Below are positions 12,294-24,300 of a DNA stretch of 64,000 nucleotides, one piece after another (position 1 is the stretch's first letter; every line of letters starts with the position of its first letter). The notes beneath the pieces are model-generated. The model did no database searches and was not told where the DNA came from. It saw only the letters and a list, made by a program, of their open reading frames with translations. The position numbers and the translations under genes are program-made. The stretch lies in contig OZ037767.1 of assembly GCA_964035545.1 (NCBI GenBank), forward strand, positions 18,504,281 to 18,568,280. Reading direction: 5' to 3'. This DNA comes from Bugula neritina. Taxonomy: Eukaryota > Bryozoa > Gymnolaemata > Cheilostomatida > Bugulidae.

Positions 12294-12794
12294 TTAGTGG
12301 TATGGAGTAATTTTGTTTATTGAATTAAATTGCGGTTTTATTTGTTTAATGTAGAGAGCTTCGGCTACTTTTCGATGGTGGATTCCTTTAAATGAATGAT
12401 TTAAAACTGTTACATTGTCTATTGATATGTTTCCATGATTAGTGGTAGAGATGTGTTGATAAATTTTGGAATTGATGTCATGGCAGTGTTCATGTATCCT
12501 GTGTGATAGGCGACGTCCGGTTTCGCCTACATATGTTTGTTGACAGTTAGCTTCAGGGCAGGTTATTTTGTAGACTAGGTTGTGAATGTGTTCTTTATTG
12601 GTTTTATCTTTGAGATTAAAATGTGAACTTAAGGGGGTTCCTTTAAATAAAATCCGGGCATTGAGTTCATTTGAAAAAGAGTCTGTAATTAGTTTATTGA
12701 GGGAGCGGATTAGTTTTTCTCCTGTTACTCCTATAAGGCCGCTGGAGTAAAATGTGTTTCCTGTTGTCTTTTTCACTGAGTAGTCCGTCACCAA
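12294..12794 (-). CDS. Penelope-like GIY-YIG endonuclease fragment
   Basis: A 166-residue open frame continuing the element after the frame change. It has the LVYKITCPEANCQQTYVGET signature (residues ~73-92; GIY appears as LVY, YIG as YVG), the conserved Arg in GRRLSHRIHEH, and the downstream KVAEALYIKQ segment with the catalytic Glu. A Cys pair near residues 80-84 lies between the GIY and YIG halves, as is usual in this group. In active elements this domain nicks target DNA to prime reverse transcription. Here it is part of a degenerate copy. Confidence 0.85.
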   Translation of the reverse strand: MVTDYSVKKTTGNTFYSSGLIGVTGEKLIRSLNKLITDSFSNELNARILFKGTPLSSHFNLKDKTNKEHIHNLVYKITCPEANCQQTYVGETGRRLSHRIHEHCHDINSKIYQHISTTNHGNISIDNVTVLNHSFKGIHHRKVAEALYIKQIKPQFNSINKITPYH

Positions 12795-13581
12795 TGTTGT
12801 TAATAGTTTTCTCTATTACATATTTAGGGTAACCATTTTTATGTTCAAAAACATTTCGAATATAGTTTAGTTCTTGGGTCTTAAGTGCTGGAGTAGAACA
12901 GATTTTATTAGCCCTTAATACTAGTGACTTGAGTGTGCTTAGCTTCCACGTTTTTAGTGAGAAAGAGTTCCAATGTAAATATGTATCGTTATGTGTTGGT
13001 TTGCGGAATACTGTGGTTTCCACTGAGCTATTGTGTCGCAAAACTGTAACATCCAGAAAAGAAAGTGATTTATTGGTTTCTAGTTCGTGAGTAAATTTTA
13101 TGTTAGGATGAAAATTATTAAGTGTGTTGAGTGTTGTGTTAATATAATCAGGGTCTGTTGTTGCAAATGTGTCATCTATGTATCTCACCCAAGGTGACAT
13201 TGAATTCAATTTTGGTATTACTTTCTGTTCTAGTTTTGTCATGAATATATTCGCAATTATGGGTCCTAGAGGAGATCCCATAGCAACACCATCCGTCTGT
13301 GTATAAATGATGCCGTTGAAAGTAAAGTGAACTTGTTTTGTACAAAGGTTGAGTAAGTTTATCATTTTCTTCTTTGGTATAGTTGTTTGGATTCGTTGTT
13401 TCTCATAAATATCATTTATGATTGCTGAAATCGTGTAGTCAAGTGGTACAGAAGTAAAGAGGGAAACAACATCAAATGATATCAGTTGATGGTTTGCTGG
13501 AATATGAAGTTGCCGTATATATGTAAGAAAACTATCAGTTGATTCGATATTACTTTCAGATTCACTAAGTGGTTTTAGCAT
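12694..13581 (-). CDS. Penelope-like reverse transcriptase fragment
   Basis: A 295-residue open frame. RT motifs in order: SFDVVSLFTSVP (motif A, with the first catalytic Asp) near residues 34-45, DGVAMGSPLGPIIANIF (motif B) near 97-113, and the catalytic WVRYIDDTFA (YxDD-type) near 131-140. The thumb region with VFRKPTHNDTYLHW follows, as in Penelope-like RTs. The frame starts just before motif A, so the upstream RT fingers are missing. The end overlaps the endonuclease frame by 101 nt in another frame, which I read as a frameshift in one ancestral ORF rather than two genes. It is probably not translated into an active enzyme. Confidence 0.85.
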   Translation of the reverse strand: MLKPLSESESNIESTDSFLTYIRQLHIPANHQLISFDVVSLFTSVPLDYTISAIINDIYEKQRIQTTIPKKKMINLLNLCTKQVHFTFNGIIYTQTDGVAMGSPLGPIIANIFMTKLEQKVIPKLNSMSPWVRYIDDTFATTDPDYINTTLNTLNNFHPNIKFTHELETNKSLSFLDVTVLRHNSSVETTVFRKPTHNDTYLHWNSFSLKTWKLSTLKSLVLRANKICSTPALKTQELNYIRNVFEHKNGYPKYVIEKTINNIGDGLLSEKDNRKHILLQRPYRSNRRKTNPLPQ

Positions 13582-13592
13582 TTTGGCCAGGT

Positions 13593-13696
13593 ATTGCTAC
13601 TCTGAAGATGGGTACAGTGGTACCCGAAATATCAGTGTAATTACTTTACCTAATAAAGTAATAAATAACAATGTTTCTCGTATACCTATTTATAAT
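13593..13696. repeat. Inverted terminal repeat, right copy, with hammerhead-like motif
   Basis: Plus-strand copy of the same ~100 bp as 11935-12036, including CTGAAGATGGGTACAGTGG and the following ACCCGAAATATC. It abuts the first codons of the truncated RT reading frame on the minus strand. Confidence 0.85.
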
Positions 13697-13714
13697 CAAA
13701 TTGCTAGCTCGTAA

Positions 13715-13756
<42 letters not shown>

Positions 13757-13779
13757 ATGACAAGAGTTTTTAACTTTAC

Positions 13780-13918
13780 CTAAACAAGTAGAGCACATCA
13801 CATGCTGACATGGCAGCAGCCGTAACTCATCAGCCTCCAAACACAGTATGCATACAGTTACTCCTTCACTTTTGCAAATCACATCATCAAAAGAGTTAAC
13901 ACTGTATTTAGCAGCCAT
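13780..13918 (-). CDS. RING-finger first exon of a partial gene
   Basis: A start at 13918 (context AAGATGGCT) opens 46 residues ending at a GT donor (TTAG|GTAAAG) at 13779. The exon carries CILC, ten residues, then CQHVMCSTC: six of the eight metal ligands of a C3HC4-type RING, spaced as in TRIM and other E3 ubiquitin ligases. The last Cys pair would lie in the next exon, which I could not find. The Penelope-like element and (AT)n tracts occupy the DNA immediately downstream, so this is either the first exon of a gene whose intron was invaded or an orphaned fragment. The in-frame upstream ATG at 13954 is less likely. Confidence 0.6.
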
Positions 13919-13954
13919 CTTACTTGGGAAGTCAGCATCGTATGACTTACACAA

Positions 13955-15711
13955 ACAAAGCTAATTACAATGTGAACATTTCAGCTAAACAAAACAAGTT
14001 GATTGGTTAGTTTTTTTGTTATTAAAACCTATTTCAAGTTTATATTAAGAGTTGTGTGCTTTTGTGATGAATATTTGGTTGTTCAGGTAATATTAAAACT
14101 TCAAATAATGTTTAACATTAAATATAACCGGCTAATTAGTGGTTAATGTATTAATATATTACATTGGCTTGACGTTTTAAACAATGATATAATACAATAT
14201 GCCAAATCACATTAGAATAATGAATGTCACATATTCCAAAGTATTACTTAAGCTCATAACGTATCATGTGTTCCAACAAGCTAATTCAATAAAAGCATTA
14301 TCATTTAGCAAAATGTTGTTTTATATTGTTTTACAATGTTCTACACACATTCAACCTGCTGTTACTCTCACCTAGACTTTTACCTATTATATCTTGTTTG
14401 TCACTATCTCACCAGATGTCATGAATTGAGTCTATACACCCCATTATCAACTGCAGCTAGCAGATCCTCGCAGAGTTGAGTTCAGTTTTTTCTGGAGATG
14501 TGAGACTGGTTTCAAATATGAACTGAAAGTTACTTAATTACCAATTAAAATTGTTGAATAACTTTTCATGCAGCTGTTACTTGAAATCCAAAAACTAAAA
14601 TCTAATGTTTCCAGCTTATAGTAATTGACATATAAGTTTATCTACTTCAGTTTGTTGAGAAGTTTGGGAGTTTTTTGTTTAGATTAACCATTTCATGTAA
14701 ACATGAGTGTTAGAAAAAGCTTAGCATATAGTGATAGCTTTAGTCAGAAACATTTACAAATTGCTAATTTTATTGTAATGACTTGGTTTATCAAAATTAT
14801 TCAATTGTCAGACTGATTTTTCTGCAACTTGCTTGTTGAGAAAAAAAGTTATGAGGAGAAAAGTTCCAATTTAAGATCACTTACTTCTGGTGAGGAAGCA
14901 ACTCCCAAGCTATATCGCTTGAAATAATAGAACAATAATGATTTAAGAATATGTTGTATCAGTCACATGTGTGACTCAAAACCTTATTATTATTAGGCTA
15001 TTATCATATATTAAAATACATCTATTAGATAATCATATTGTTCAACTGATTGTAACACTTTAATAATCAATTTAGATTACACCGCTTTATCTTGTCATTG
15101 TTTACTTTAGCAAGTTCACAACATTATTATGCTATCAGCATGCATTATACTATTATATGAATACTATTAGTCACTATAACTAATTATTAGGAATGATATT
15201 TTTAAGCCGAAGCGTGATGGAAGTAGATATTTATGTCTAGGATACAGTATTCGTCCCAATACGATGGAGTATAACTCTACTACAAACGCAGTAAGTATTG
15301 GATTTGGTAACAATATATTTAATTTACTATTAGTAATTATTCTTATGTAATATGCAAGAGGATTTTGAAGTGAAAGGCAAATGCTAAATAGCATTCAATT
15401 GACCTCAGATTTGTTCATAAAAATTAAATGCATATGTTCTCAGTGAAACTGTTTTTACTTATCACAGGACTCTAGCCTTATTGTAAGTAGATTCTTTTGT
15501 TTTGGAAGAAATTCTAGCTTGAAGCTTAAGTGTCAATAGATGTCTTTCGCTGCATTTAGCACGTGAAAGTATAAAAATAGCCATAGTATTTACAGCTTCA
15601 TAAAATATTACATTCTAAACTGTAAGATTCCTACAAACCATTATCCAGAAAAATAAAATACATTACATAGTTTAGCCGCATAAGTGTCTGCTGCATGTAT
15701 TCTTATATCAG
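13955..15711. other. No gene resolved; 5' exons of next gene may lie here
   Basis: Mostly AT-rich DNA without recognisable features. A short candidate exon with ATG at about 15264 and a GTAAGT donor (AACGCA|GTAAGT near 15291) could belong to the membrane-protein gene that follows. Its phase does not join directly to 15712, so it is not modelled. Confidence 0.4.
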
Positions 15712-18377
15712 GTAGGCAAGTGATTATTTCAACAGTACTGCTGATTATTTTCATTTCTACTGATTTGAAGGTTTTCCTAGCAAACGGAGCACTGCTTGGA
15801 TTACCTCTGCTGTCTATGGCAGCGAGTTCGTTGCTCCATCTATACAACGTCAAGTACATTTACCCGACTCTGTCTCTGTACTCTGGAGACAGCAAACTGA
15901 CAAAGGCAGCATGTGATAATTACATTAGCACCTCAATATCTCTCCTCATAAGCTTTCAGCTCTCAGTGAGTATCTTGAGAAACATGTTGACGGTTTGGAG
16001 GTGAAAGGGTAAAACAAACTTAACTAAACGATGCAACTTTTTGATGGAATTGAATCCAATGCTACAGTTTTTATCAGAAGTCACTTCTATAGACATTGCA
16101 ACTTTTTTCGTTATATGTAGATAGTTACATATATTAAGGATATAATAATTATGATAATAATTGTATATGCTATATGTACTTGTAACTATTTCATATGTGT
16201 GGACATCATATATAGAATTACAGTATATTACATATCAGTTTATAACCTAATTAAATTTTCAAAAATTAATTTTGTTTAGTTTCATTTTTTTCAGTTTTTA
16301 ATCAATTGCTTCTAAAATAACTTGAGATAACTCAGTATAGTTTTACCTCAAACTGTAATATTTGGAATAATAGCACAATGTTACAGTATGCCTTTATATT
16401 TCCTTATGCAATATCACAATATAATGTAATATGGTGTTTCTTTGTGCAATTATATACCACAATATTATGCTGATCTGTTCTATACACAACATCATATAGT
16501 TTGCTTATATTTCATTACACAATGCCATATTATGTTTTCATGCAACTGCATTATGAGTTAAATAGTCACCATAACAATGATTTTACAAATTATCTTCACT
16601 CAACACTTCAGGTTTGTGGAGTCACTGCTACAGTCATCAGTTACTCCATTTCGGAATACAGTCACCTGGTAGATATATTAATCTGCATTGGAGTTACGAT
16701 CTCATTGATTCTACTCACCACCTCTACTGTAAAATCTGTAAGATTTAAAAATAATAGATTTCATATAAAAAAGTTGTTTTTAAAAAAATGTTTGTTTATT
16801 TCTTAGTATTAGGCAAAATCATGTGCTACTATTTTATTACGCCTTGTTGATGCTACAAATCAAAGCACAGTTGCAGATTACAGCCTAGATGTAGATGCAT
16901 TCAACTTTCAGTAATAATTATAATAGAATAAATATCCGTTCATGAGAAATTCTACGATTATTTACTGAAACTGTTAGAAAACGAGTTGCTTCTAATTAGT
17001 ACAAAAGCAAATTATTGTAACATAAATACATATTAGACATATTCATTTGACTTAATATTTTTCAATGTTCATCACATGTCTAACATGATAGTTGTGTAAG
17101 ATACTAAATGGCATTATAATAAGTGTGGTAATATGTTACATGACATAATATGTTATATCATTATTTTGGCTGTTACACTTCAAATATATCATTATATGTT
17201 TATACGGCAGATATCGGCTGAAAAGAAAGTATTACTATACTTTGGATGGTTTATTCTGAGTCTAAAATGGGGCTTCTTTTCTTATCTAATGATAAAGGTA
17301 ACTGTTGGTAGATCTGTTGCATTATTATACTATATATACTTTATGGTATCTGTTGCATTATTATACTATATATACTTTATGGTATCTGTTGCATTATTAT
17401 ACTATATATACTTCATGGTATCTGTTGTATTATTATACTATATATACTTCATGGTATCTGTTGCGTTATTATACTATATATACTTCATGGTATCTGTTGT
17501 ATTATTATACTATATATACTTCATGGTATCTGTTGCATTATTATACTATATATACTTCATGGTATCTGTTGTATTATTATACTATATATACTTCATGGTA
17601 TCTGTTGCATTATTATACTATATATACTTCATGGTATCTGTTGTATTATTTTACTATATATACTTCATGGTATCTGTTGCATTATTATACTATATATACT
17701 TCATGGCATCTGTTGTATTATTATACTATATATACTTTATGGTATCTGTTGTATTATTATACTATATATACTTCATGGCATCTGTTGTATTATTATACTA
17801 TATATACTTCATGGTATCTGTTGTATTATTATACTATATATACTTCATGGCATCTGTTGTATTATTATACTATATATACTTTATGGTATCTGTTGTATTA
17901 TTATACTATATATACTTCATGACATCTGTTGTATTATTATACTATAATATGTATCATTATACCAGATTATAGGCCTGATACCACAGCACACTGACAACTC
18001 CAAGGTGACACTTTATCTTCTCCTGACTCACCTCATACTCGTCGTAATAATCGATGCCTTCACTCTGTGTCTCTCAGTCATTGCTTTGAATCTCTTTGGC
18101 AAAGGGTTTAAACAGAGAGGTGAGAAAGCTATGTATAGCAGCAGCAAACTTTGAGTATAAGTTATGATTATTAGTGTTAAAGCTTTATAAAGTATACCTG
18201 TATACCTATTTACATGTATATAAAAAAATATTTATTTCTTTTTGTAACAGAGAGATTAATGTTGTTTTGTTAATGGCTGTCGACAAAATTTTTATTTTCT
18301 TTACAGTGCGGGTAGCTAAAAGAGCTGTGAAAATTAGGGGTCAAGTCAGTCTTCCCTCAAGTCATTCTCCAACCTAA
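15712..18377 (+). CDS. Unrecognised multi-pass membrane protein, 3' part
   Basis: Exons 15712-15965, 16612-16737, 17211-17297, 17966-18119 and 18307-18377 join in phase through GT-AG sites to a stop at 18375. The 5' end is unresolved: exon 1 opens at an acceptor and needs one upstream base. The predicted ~235 residues contain at least six hydrophobic segments: two in exon 1 (VIISTVLLIIFIS; the second follows FLANG), one across the exon 1/2 junction, one late in exon 2 (ILICIGVTISLILL), one in exon 3 and one in exon 4 (LYLLLTHLILVVIIDAF). The tail is short, basic and Ser-rich. Interrupted hydrophobic helices and a cytosolic basic tail suggest a receptor-like or transporter-like protein. I cannot assign a family. 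Confidence 0.55.
17312..17945 (+). repeat. 36-bp intronic minisatellite (~17.5 copies)
   Basis: Unit of the type TCTGTTGTATTATTATACTATATATACTTCATGGTA. It begins about 15 bp after the donor of exon 3 of the multi-pass membrane gene and ends about 20 bp before the exon 4 acceptor. Since 36 is a multiple of 3, two frames stay open throughout. The frame continuous with exon 3 encodes tandem V(A/V)LLYYIYFMVS dodecapeptides. Copies vary mainly at GCA/GTA and TTC/TTT. It is most simply an intronic satellite. Confidence 0.9.
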
Positions 18378-21337
18378 AAGAGCTGTTTGGAGTCGTACTT
18401 GGTAATCCAGTGTTGCATTTATTACAAAAAGTAATGTCAAGCTTACAAGACTTGTTATAAACTACATCATACTTTGTATTTTTATATTTAATGTCTGCTT
18501 TAATATTTAGTACTCACACGTTTCTTAAGAGATTAACCAGGAAATGTGCCATGGCTTCAAAAAATATAGTAACATTTCGGTTTCAATAGAGACAATGAAA
18601 TTAATATATTATATAAAAGCTAAATGTTTTAGTAGATGTTTTATTCTTTACCAATTTTCTAGCTTTTCAGGAAAAATATGTTGGCTTATAAAAAATAACA
18701 AAACAATTTTGTAGACATGAATATAGAATTAAAGAATTTTGTCTATATAACTTTGCAAAACGAATTAATGCTAATAATGCTTTTTAAATGCAGTTGATAC
18801 AATTTTTCCAGTACGAATATTTTAGACGTGTGATGGCTGACATGCACGTAGCAATCACCAGTGAGTGATAATCTTACAATTACTCGCCATTCCTATATAC
18901 ATTTTATTCTCATGTCATGCTAAAGTATCAACCTATATTGTAATTAATTTTCAAGCGATATTTTATCAAACTATTTTTTGATTTATAATGCAGTATGATG
19001 GATGTTAAAAAGCAATTTAAATTCACAGATAAAATATTTTCTTATGAAGAGCTAATTAATGAGATATTGTCTAACTTTACAACACATTTTATGTGACCCC
19101 AGCTCAATGCTAGTAGAAACTCAAAGCAAGTAACAAGTAAACTCAGAGCATAAAATGTGGCTAAGTTAGGCATAAAATAAAAGGTGGAAGTGAGCAGCGC
19201 TTTCCATCCTTTACATATATCAACAGATCGAAAGATATTAGCCTATCTGTTAGAATTTCTAATTTTGTTAAACAAAACATGTTATAGCTGAAATGAACAT
19301 TTGCCATATACTTTATGCTTATTGGTACCTGCATTAACACTTTAACTAAATCATCAAATAAAGACCACATCAAGCTTGCAAACTAAAGAATGCAAAACAG
19401 TAGAATGATGTTTGTTATACAATATATATTATATACTATATATTATTATTCTAAACTTCCAGTTATATTATTGAATTAGGAATCAAAGAAGTGTTTCAGG
19501 AGAGTCACTCATTATAAACATATAACACACATTTTAAACTATGTTTGTGTTTAGAGAGCTGAAAAGACCCAAAACATAGTAAAGTACCAGTGCACAAGAA
19601 TAAAATATTTCCTGTACAATTATCTAATCTATCTAGTCTAGGTACAAGTTGAGAGAAAAGCTGCAAACAATAAAGGTGCTTTATATAAACCTCTCTATAG
19701 AGTAGCTAAAACATGCACTACCAATTTCAGCAGGAATTGAGATCTCATACTCCAGGAGTAATTTGGAGGTGTACATCTAAATTTTAGCTCTGCATTGTTG
19801 CCAGCTCTTAAAAAGAAAACAACTTCACTATCTTGAGTAATTACAGCGAATCTTTCATCTCTAGAATATAACGTATGATGTGGCCTTAGGGCAGGTGAAG
19901 GATCTTGTAGTGTTAGGTATACCCATGCAGCTAGGTTTGTGGTGTAATTGGTTAGCGCCCTTGCTTGCAAGGTGGAGGTCTATGGTTCAAATCCTGTGGG
20001 GCAATTATTTTACAAATCTAAATCTATTAGCCAAGTGACTGGTGTAAATACAGGTGGACCTCCTGTTACTCTATTTGGTAAAACTTAGCTATAGATATTC
20101 AAGTATTTTCTATTCTCATTACCTTCAATGTTGAACTTACAGCATGTTTGATAAAGTGTTGCCCAGCATTCATTATAAAGAAATATTTGCCATCGTGAAT
20201 AACTAAGTAGGTGGGTTTACTCAGAGTGCCAACTGGTATAAAAAACTTGTGTGTAACTGCCATTTGCTATCCTGTTGACTAACTGGTAATTTAATACAAC
20301 TGCGACATCTGGCAAATACATCATATTTTAGAGTTGTCCTCCTACAGAGTAATGTTTCCTTAAAACCACACAATATCAACTATATTATCATTTCTGCTGC
20401 AAAATTAGGAAAGAAAAGTCAGTGCAAGTTAGTTGAGCTTCCAAGCATTTCCCAAACCGGGTATTTTAACTTCATGTACTTGGTGAAACTGTGTGTATCT
20501 TCATTTCAAATAAATACCATGAAATCACAACTCCCATTTACCTTTCTGCTCAGAAGAACTTGGTAAAACTTTGTTTTGTCCCAATTTTTATTTTTTTAAA
20601 TAAATAACAGGAAAAGCAACAAGTTTTACTAATTATAACATAGTTTTTATATATAAATACATTCACAAAAAAGACCCTGTGTGATGTCTGCTATTGTAGA
20701 TACTAGCAAAGAGCAACTTGCAAATAGCAACTGGCAAACAGCAATTAGCAACATAAATATGTTCAATAGTTTACATTAAAAACAATAAACTGAGCAACCA
20801 CATGGTATACTGAGATAAATTATTTGTATCAAAATACAAAGATTGCATAGCACCAATATAGTTTTGGTCATTGAAAATAGTGATAGGCTTTAAAGGCTGA
20901 GTTCAATTATGGAGCTGCGTAGATAAATTATTTAAAAATAAAACCGTTTCCGGAAATAGAATAACAACTAGATGTTGCCTAGCAACACCAACACAGGAAG
21001 TAAAATGATAGATAATATAATTTAGTTAGGCATACAATATGGACGGAAAAATAAATTACTCGAATTTCGATGGAATACAAGGAGCGGAATCTGTTACGTA
21101 GCAATAATAAAAGAAGTATCCATAAAAAATAAACAATACCGGCTAGAGTAGAATCCTACATAGAATCACAAGCAACAGTGGCTGGTCAATTTGAGACAGA
21201 ACCTATGATTAGAGAGAAAAAGATATCAGGCCATTCAGGTCTTTCTTGCGTAATAAGTCAACCAGCAGCTGATTGAATAGCAGCATGCTTGCTAGCAGCT
21301 GATTGGATAGCAATATGTCTACCAGCACCTGATTGGC
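18378..21337. other. Intergenic between two convergent genes
   Basis: Convergent 3' flanks of the multi-pass membrane gene (+) and the MINDY4-type gene (-). A tRNA-like SINE head lies at 19926-20000. At 21250-21345 three degenerate ~35-bp units (AGCAGCTGATTGGATAGCA type) lie just past the MINDY4 stop. No other gene is supported. Confidence 0.5.
19926..20000 (+). mobile_element. tRNA-like SINE head
   Basis: A-box-like GTGTAATTGGTTAGCGCCC and B-box GGTTCAAATCC are spaced as in tRNA. The anticodon arm cannot form a normal 5-bp stem with a 7-nt loop, and an AT-rich tail follows. I therefore read it as a tRNA-derived SINE or tRNA pseudogene, distinct in body from the copies at 6238 and 10650. Confidence 0.55.
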
Positions 21338-24300
21338 TCACTTGAGGAAATCATCTAATAAACTTGGTTTCTGAGGGGATATGATTGGCTGAGAGCCATT
21401 CCAGTCTATCTGAGCGTCTCTCCACCTAAAATGTAACCTGGTATAACATCTGTATGTATAACTTGAGAACATAATGCCTTTCTTTCGGAGTAAAAGATAT
21501 CAACAAAGAGTACAAACAACAAATTTCTTTTCTGATATGCTTCAAAATCCACAAAATAAAATGCAAACATTTAAATTTTGGAAACTTACTTGGTGCGTAA
21601 GCAGAGTTCCAGAGGGGGGACTGTTCCATCATCTTCAGGGGGCTCGTAGAACCGACTCGTTGTGTCTGAAATAGTTGTTATAGAAGTTTGAGAAATACAT
21701 TACGTACACCGTGTATTTACATTGGACTACACTGCATATAGTTTATAAATGAGTAAGTTTCACATCTCTCTCTAAAGCGTCTTGGTACAACAATGACTCG
21801 GAGAAGTTACAGTATTGTCGAATTAATGGCACAGGAAATTACTTGAAAAACTAAAATTGAAATTAAGAAGCACGGGAATGTTTTTGTACAAGAAAACGTT
21901 AATGTGGTGTGAAAAAGAATCTTCAGCCAGAATAGCATGATGTCATGAGAGCAGCACGGAACTTACCAAGTGTGAGACGGACAGGCTGGTCATGCTTAGA
22001 CAGAGGGTCATAGTAAAAGAGGTTGAAGTGGCGTTCAGCCTTCCAATCATTCACCAAGTCTTTGTTGATACAGAAAACTAGGCTATAGTGGTCCTCTATG
22101 AGACAGAGCCATAGCGGGAACTTGGGGGTCTTCAGGAACGTCCCGATCTAAACAGAATACATTTTGAGAATCAGGCTGCACTGATTACAGCAGCTGCTCA
22201 AACAATATACTATGTTCCACACATGCACACGCAGTACACACACAAACATATAGTACAGTGAGATGTTACATTTTTATGAGCTTTAAAGTTATTTTAGATT
22301 TTGCTTAAAGATTTATTGCAAACTAAATAAAGTAAAAGGACCCTTTATAGCTTGAGATACACTATGTGTTATTTATATAAAGTGACATTATATGCTATGT
22401 GCTATATATATAAAGTGATATTATTTGCTATGTGCTATATATATAAAGTAACATTATATGCTATGTGTTATATATGTAAAGTGGCATTATATGCTATGTG
22501 CTATATATTATATGAAGTGACATTATATGCTATGTGTTATATATAAAGTGACATTATATGCCATGTGCTATATATATAAAGTGGCATTATATGCTATGTG
22601 CTATATATATATATATAAAGTGATATTATTTGCTATTTGCTATATATATAAAGTAACATTATATGCTATGTGTTATATATGTAAAGTGGCATTATATGCT
22701 ATGTGCTATATATTATATGAAGTGACATTATATGCTATGTGTTATATATAAAGTGACATATGCTATGTGCTATGTATAGGGCTGCATAAGCGATGTGTTA
22801 TATATAGAGTGATATATTATACTATTAATTGCCCTTCTTGCCTTATAGCGTCTGTTTGTATGCTCCAGAAGGGACAGCAAGCCAATGTCACACCTGGAAG
22901 GCACCCCTTTGAGAAGAACAGTTTTGTCCAGACCTTGAGTTAACTCCACGGTGTCATTGAACACATTTGAGGCAGCTTTCCCAGACAGCAGCAGATTGAC
23001 TAGCTCAGGTGAGCACAACCCAGCATTGGTTATCAGCGGAGTATCTTTATCATCCATGTCGTCCAATACTCTACAACAATTACATGTATTACATCATGCA
23101 AGCAGCTGTAGCCTAGTAGTAAAATCCTCCTTAGTCAGAGAAGAGTCCCAGGTTCAATACCCACAGGCATCAAATTTTTTACTTCTATAAATAATGACCT
23201 TATACCCAGTGTGAGGTGAAGTAATTAGCCAATTAAAATCTTAACCACTTCATATTGGAAAGGACGGCTTATTAGGCAAATAGTCATGAAAAGAGATACT
23301 AAAGTATCAACATAAAACATGGTGTGGTTTCTATTGTGTGAAGACATTATGTATACAGTTAAACAGTACTAGCAAGTAGCAAGTTTTCTGATCCAATGTT
23401 GCATATACCATGAGAAGATCACTAAAACAAACATTACTAGTTTAATTATACGACTGCCAGCTAAACATTGTACATTGTATAGATTCCTATAACTCACAGT
23501 TCTACACCTCTAGAGAGAATGGCTGAATACAGAAGTAAGATAACTCCGTGACCATCTTCCTCTTCAAACTATACACAGTATATACAATATTATACACAGT
23601 ATATACAATACTATACACAGTATATACAATACTACACACAGTAGCAATAATACAATACTATACACAGTATATACAATATTATACACAGTATATACAATAC
23701 TACACACAGTAGCAATAATACAATACTATACACAGTATATACAATATTATACATAGTATATACAATACTACACACAGTAGTAATAATACAATACTATACA
23801 CAGTATATACAATATTATACACAGTAGTAATAATACAATACTATACAAAGTATATAGGGGTAACGGGGGCACAACGGGCCGAATTTTGAATTGTTTTGCT
23901 CTCATTCGTCTGTTTTTCAAGTTACTAGCTCAATAATCTTTAGTCTAAATGCTGCATCTGTTGTCTATTACAGGTGTCAGTTTGTTGCTTCTATCTCTCT
24001 CACAAGTTTCAGAATAACGAAATTTTCATGACGAAAAAACTGGCCCATTGTGCCCGGGTACCGGGGTACAATGGCTATATCTATAGATTTTAGTAACATT
24101 TCAACCAACATTTTGGGCAAACAAACTAATAACAGTGGTCAGGGTGCAATAATTGGGTGGCCTATTGTGCCCCGGTCAGCCTGGCCCATTGTGCCCCGTG
24201 TGGCCAAATTGAAAATAAATGTGGCTCAAGGAAAATTTATTTTAGAGTTTGCTGTTATACTAGTTAAGCAATGTAGAGACAAGCAATGGCAACATTATCA

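Larger units (their letters stand above)
11935..13696 (-). mobile_element. Penelope-like retroelement, 5'-truncated, with inverted ends
   Basis: The body encodes a reverse transcriptase fragment followed by a GIY-YIG endonuclease on the minus strand, the order that defines Penelope-like elements. About 100 bp at each end (11935-12036 and 13593-13696) are essentially identical inverted copies. The inverted copy at the 5' side joins directly to the middle of the RT, so the N-terminal third of the usual protein is absent. (AT)n tracts lie on both sides. The RT/EN coding region contains one frame change. I regard it as a dead or defective copy. Confidence 0.85.

Noticed and set aside
17305-17922. 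Second open frame of ~205 codons through the 36-bp minisatellite
   Set aside because: Repeat artefact; no start context, splice support or non-repeat sequence.
18826-18872. Short ATG-containing exon candidate with a GTGAGT donor
   Set aside because: Only ten codons and no downstream exon that joins in frame.
19926-20000. Functional tRNA gene
   Set aside because: A and B boxes are present but the anticodon arm does not fold normally, so it is annotated as a SINE head instead.
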